Of a stretch of DNA of 64,000 bases, positions 61,538-64,000 are shown piece by piece. Position 1 is the first letter of the stretch. Each line of letters opens with the position of its first letter. The notes below the pieces were generated by a model. That model did not search any database, was not told the origin of the DNA, and worked only from the letters and a program-made list of their open reading frames with translations. This stretch comes from CAIQPV01 sp963719855 (GTDB lineage: Bacteria; Pseudomonadota; Gammaproteobacteria; Burkholderiales; Gallionellaceae). The stretch lies in assembly GCA_963719855.1 (NCBI GenBank), contig CAVRDK010000001.1:558001-622000 (forward strand), read 5' to 3'. The position numbers and the translations under genes were made by a program.

Positions 61538-62896
61538 TCAGGCGGTACGCAGACCGCGCACACGCATCACTTCCGCTACCGTATAAAATGAACCGAAGGC
61601 CGCGATTCTATCATTTTCGGAGACTTCATTGCAGGCATGCTGCAAGGCATTTTCTATCGAAGGAAACTGCCGCACCACCCCCGTTACCCCCTCGGCAGCC
61701 AGTACCAAAGCCACCTCTGCGGCTGTCGCCCCGCGCGGCGCATGGATACCCGCCACCAGCCACACATCCACCTGATCCTTCAGCACCCGTACCACACCGG
61801 CAATATCCTTATCCTTGAGCATGGCAAATACCGCAAAGGTGCGCGGACAAGGCGGCAAACTAGCCAGATTCTGCGCCAGCGAACGCGCCGCATGCGGATT
61901 GTGCGCCACATCCAGAATCAATGCAGGCTTCCCCGGCAGCAGCTGAAAACGCCCCGACAAACTGACCTCGACCAGCCCGCGCCGCACCGCCTCCATGCTC
62001 ACCGGCAATTTTTCCTTCAACGCATCCAGCGCCGCCAGCGCGGCGCTGGCATTGTTGAGCTGATAAGCACCACGCAAGGCGGGATATGGCAACGCATTGC
62101 GTGCGCCAACTGTGCTGCGGTAGTCCCACTGGCCTTGGTGTGGAGTAAAACCAAACGCCCGCTCTATCCGCCACAGCTCCGCCCCAATTTTCTCGGCATG
62201 ATCTGTAATCGCCTGCGGCACATCCGCATCAGCGCAAATTGCCACTCTTCCCGTCCGAAAAATCCCCGCCTTCTCAAATGCAATCTGCTCGCGCGTGTCG
62301 CCCAGATAATCCGTGTGGTCTATGTCAACACTGGTCACCACCGCGCAATCGTTGTCAAACACATTCACCGCATCCAGCCTGCCGCCCAAGCCAACTTCCA
62401 GAATGGCAACATCCACCTTGTGCTCGATGAAACACTGCATCGCCGCCAGCGTGCCAAATTCGAAATAAGTAAGCGGAATCTCAACCGATTCCGCCAATTG
62501 TCCCTTCCCCCTGCAAGGGGGAGGGAACATTGTGTCTAATGGATTACCTAGATTGCAATCTGTTATTTGTTGCCTGCGAGCCAATTCAACTTTCTCAAAC
62601 GCCACACACAACTCGACATCACTCGCCTGTCTTTTGCCGATACGCACACGCTCGTTATAGTCCAGCAGGTGCGGCGAAGTGTAGCAACCAACGCGGTATC
62701 CGGCGGCGTGCAACATGGATTCCAGCATCGCGCACACTGAACCCTTGCCGTTGGTGCCACCGACAGTAATGATGGGAAAATCAGGTTGAAGGTTCAGTCG
62801 TTGCTTGACTTGCGCCACGCGCTCCAGGCCGAGTGCAATGGTTTTTGGATGCAGGGATTCGAGATAGGTCAGCCAGTCGGCTAGGGTGTTGGGCAT
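61538..62896 (-). CDS. folC: Folylpolyglutamate/dihydrofolate synthase with an in-frame repeat insertion
   Basis: 452 residues. Mur-ligase family, adds glutamate to folates. The ATP loop is VGGTNGKGSVCAML at residue 45; other marks are YTSPHLLDYNERVRI, EVGLGGRLDAVN, and LDVAHNPHAARSL. Between VELARRQQ and IPLTYFEFGTLAA about 30 extra residues occur (including NPLDTMFPPPCRGKGQ), where homologues pass directly. The extra part is encoded by a palindromic repeat (62502-62525). No frameshift results. The protein is probably functional, as the insert falls at a surface loop. Confidence 0.92.
   Translation of the reverse strand: MPNTLADWLTYLESLHPKTIALGLERVAQVKQRLNLQPDFPIITVGGTNGKGSVCAMLESMLHAAGYRVGCYTSPHLLDYNERVRIGKRQASDVELCVAFEKVELARRQQITDCNLGNPLDTMFPPPCRGKGQLAESVEIPLTYFEFGTLAAMQCFIEHKVDVAILEVGLGGRLDAVNVFDNDCAVVTSVDIDHTDYLGDTREQIAFEKAGIFRTGRVAICADADVPQAITDHAEKIGAELWRIERAFGFTPHQGQWDYRSTVGARNALPYPALRGAYQLNNASAALAALDALKEKLPVSMEAVRRGLVEVSLSGRFQLLPGKPALILDVAHNPHAARSLAQNLASLPPCPRTFAVFAMLKDKDIAGVVRVLKDQVDVWLVAGIHAPRGATAAEVALVLAAEGVTGVVRQFPSIENALQHACNEVSENDRIAAFGSFYTVAEVMRVRGLRTA
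62502..62525. repeat. Hairpin module of the dispersed repeat inside folC
   Basis: CCCTTCCCCCTGCAAGGGGGAGGG; the TCCCCCTGCAAGGGGGAGGGAA part is the sixth hairpin of the 300-bp repeat. It is read in frame as part of folC and adds a Pro/Gly/Arg-rich segment. Confidence 0.85.
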
Positions 62897-62912
62897 TTCA
62901 ATGATTCAGCTA

Positions 62913-63263
62913 TTACAACTGCACCCCAAACTTACGCAACACAGGCAGCATAGCAAAGTAACAAGCTGCGGTAGCTGCAACGGAAATTGCGAGGCTCAAC
63001 CAGAAACCCAGCCCATGTTTGATCAGCAACGGCAGAAGCAGAAATAAGACTAAGGATGGCAACACCAGCCAAAATATCTGACTGGAAAGCTCCGCAATGC
63101 GCACAGGCTCTGCACCCTCAAAATGCAACCACATAAATGCCAGCAATGAGGTAAGCGGCAATGCGGCAAGCAGTGCGGCGAAACCGCTACTACGCTTTGC
63201 GATTTCCGTTATTGCCACGATGACGAATGCGGAAATCCCAACTTTTAGCGCGTAGTAGAACAT
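62913..63263 (-). CDS. DUF3147-type small membrane protein
   Basis: 116 residues with four predicted membrane segments: VGISAFVIVAITEIA, FAALLAALPLTSLLAFMW, IFWLVLPSLVLFLLLPLLI and LAISVAATAACYFAML. The GFAALLAALPLTSLLA stretch is the DUF3147 hallmark. Function unknown. It lies between accD (5 bp) and folC (16 bp), so it is inside the operon. Confidence 0.82.
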   Translation of the reverse strand: MFYYALKVGISAFVIVAITEIAKRSSGFAALLAALPLTSLLAFMWLHFEGAEPVRIAELSSQIFWLVLPSLVLFLLLPLLIKHGLGFWLSLAISVAATAACYFAMLPVLRKFGVQL

Positions 63264-63268
63264 CGAGA

Positions 63269-64000
63269 TTAAGCCGCCTCAATCTCCGCCACCGCCGCCT
63301 GCTTGGTCAACAGCGTAATCAGCGTCGCCAGTTGCTTGCGCATCTCGCGCCTATCCACAATCATGTCTATCGCACCATGCTCCAACAGGAACTCCGCACG
63401 CTGAAAACCTTCCGGCAGGGTCTCTCGCACCGTCTGCTGAATCACCCTCGCACCGGCGAAACCGATCAATGCGCCGGGTTCGGCGATGACCACGTCGCCC
63501 ATGAAGGCGAAGCTGGCGGAGACGCCGCCCATGGTGGGGTCGGTCAATACCGAGATAAACGGCAATCTGGCTTGGCTCAACTGAGTCAGCGCGCCGCAAG
63601 TCTTGGCCATCTGCATCAGCGACAACAAGCCTTCCTGCATACGCGCCCCGCCACTAGCGGCAAAACAGACAAACGGCATCTTCTGTTCGGTGGCGAGTTG
63701 CACGCCGCGCACGAAACGCTCACCCACCACCGAACCCATCGAGCCGCCCATGAAGCTGAATTCGAACACCGCCGCCACCAGCGGCAAGGCATGCACGCTG
63801 CCTTGCATCACCACCAGCGCATCGGTCTCTCCGGTGTCACGCTGCGCCACGGTCAGGCGCTCACTGTATTTGCGACTGTCCCTAAATTTCAGGGTATCCA
63901 ACGGCTGCACTTCGGCACCAATTTCGAAGCGTCCCTCAGCATCCAGCAACCAATCCAGCCGCGTGCGCGCGGTAATGCGGTGATGATGGTTGCACTTGGG
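63269..64000 (-). CDS. accD: Acetyl-CoA carboxylase carboxyltransferase beta subunit (N-terminus cut by window end)
   Basis: 243 residues present, open to the window edge. The first residues, PKCNHHHRITA, are the end of the N-terminal C4 zinc finger, so about 40-45 residues are outside. The carboxyltransferase core has FEFSFMGGSMGSVVGERF, CFAASGGARMQEGLLSL and PTMGGVSASFAFMGD, with GALIGFAGARVIQQT. With AccA it moves CO2 from biotin to acetyl-CoA. First gene seen of the accD-DUF3147-folC-SPOR-cvpA-purF operon. Confidence 0.96.
   Translation of the reverse strand, partial: PKCNHHHRITARTRLDWLLDAEGRFEIGAEVQPLDTLKFRDSRKYSERLTVAQRDTGETDALVVMQGSVHALPLVAAVFEFSFMGGSMGSVVGERFVRGVQLATEQKMPFVCFAASGGARMQEGLLSLMQMAKTCGALTQLSQARLPFISVLTDPTMGGVSASFAFMGDVVIAEPGALIGFAGARVIQQTVRETLPEGFQRAEFLLEHGAIDMIVDRREMRKQLATLITLLTKQAAVAEIEAA

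Overview
The window looks like chromosomal DNA from a betaproteobacterium of the Gallionellales / Nitrosomonadales / Methylophilales group. The gene order is betaproteobacterial (accD-folC-SPOR-cvpA-purF-metZ; recA-recX then alaS). The most specific clue is a perfect 14-bp palindrome AGAACGATCGTTCT upstream of recA. It matches the non-canonical GAAC-N4-GTTC LexA operator known from Sideroxydans, Gallionella and relatives, and not the usual betaproteobacterial CTGT-N8-ACAG. No rRNA, tRNA or CRISPR array was recognised.

Layout. 1-6810 is a pile of insertion sequences: an IS3-family element whose orfA is split by a complete IS5-group element (11-bp ends, TTAG duplication), an IS1595-family transposase with two small companion genes, and a complete IS21-family element. 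A C-terminal scrap of a JetD (Wadjet)-like gene lies between the last two. 6832-14694 holds a phosphate transporter/DUF47 pair, two PilZ-type c-di-GMP receptors, a conserved protein of unknown function, a broken ice-binding lipoprotein gene and a YihY-type membrane protein. At 14954-24527, prfB (with its programmed +1 frameshift) and lysS, normally adjacent, are separated by a 7-kb defence/toxin island: a single-chain type IIG restriction-modification-specificity enzyme, a divergent controller-like HTH protein with two operator-like repeats, hicAB, a phage-type gene and hepT-mntA. 24626-28848 carries a Crp/Fnr regulator, a class II cytochrome c, cheD, an HDOD protein and an HD-GYP response regulator. 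29018-38159 is housekeeping (gltX, msrA, cysM, a DEAD-box helicase, dnaB, recQ), with two copies of a 300-bp multi-hairpin repeat. 38524-44330 is a heavy-metal RND efflux operon behind a Fur-like box. 44404-50739 has a SulP-STAS-cNMP transporter, ilvE, a zinc-finger protein, waaF and a phosphohexomutase. 50927-57249 is alaS, a BglII/BstYI-like restriction pair inserted between alaS and recX, recX, recA and pncC. 57345-64000 is the metZ-purF-cvpA-SPOR-folC-DUF3147-accD block on the minus strand, with accD cut by the window end.

How it fits together. The conserved backbone is interrupted at two housekeeping junctions (prfB/lysS and recX/alaS) by unrelated restriction-modification systems. Small structured repeats are scattered between genes, nested in each other, and in one case inserted in frame into folC. 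Several genes carry single frameshifts, including purF and the DEAD-box helicase. Five of the six unprogrammed shifts go in the +1 direction, so sequencing or assembly error must be considered before calling these genes dead.
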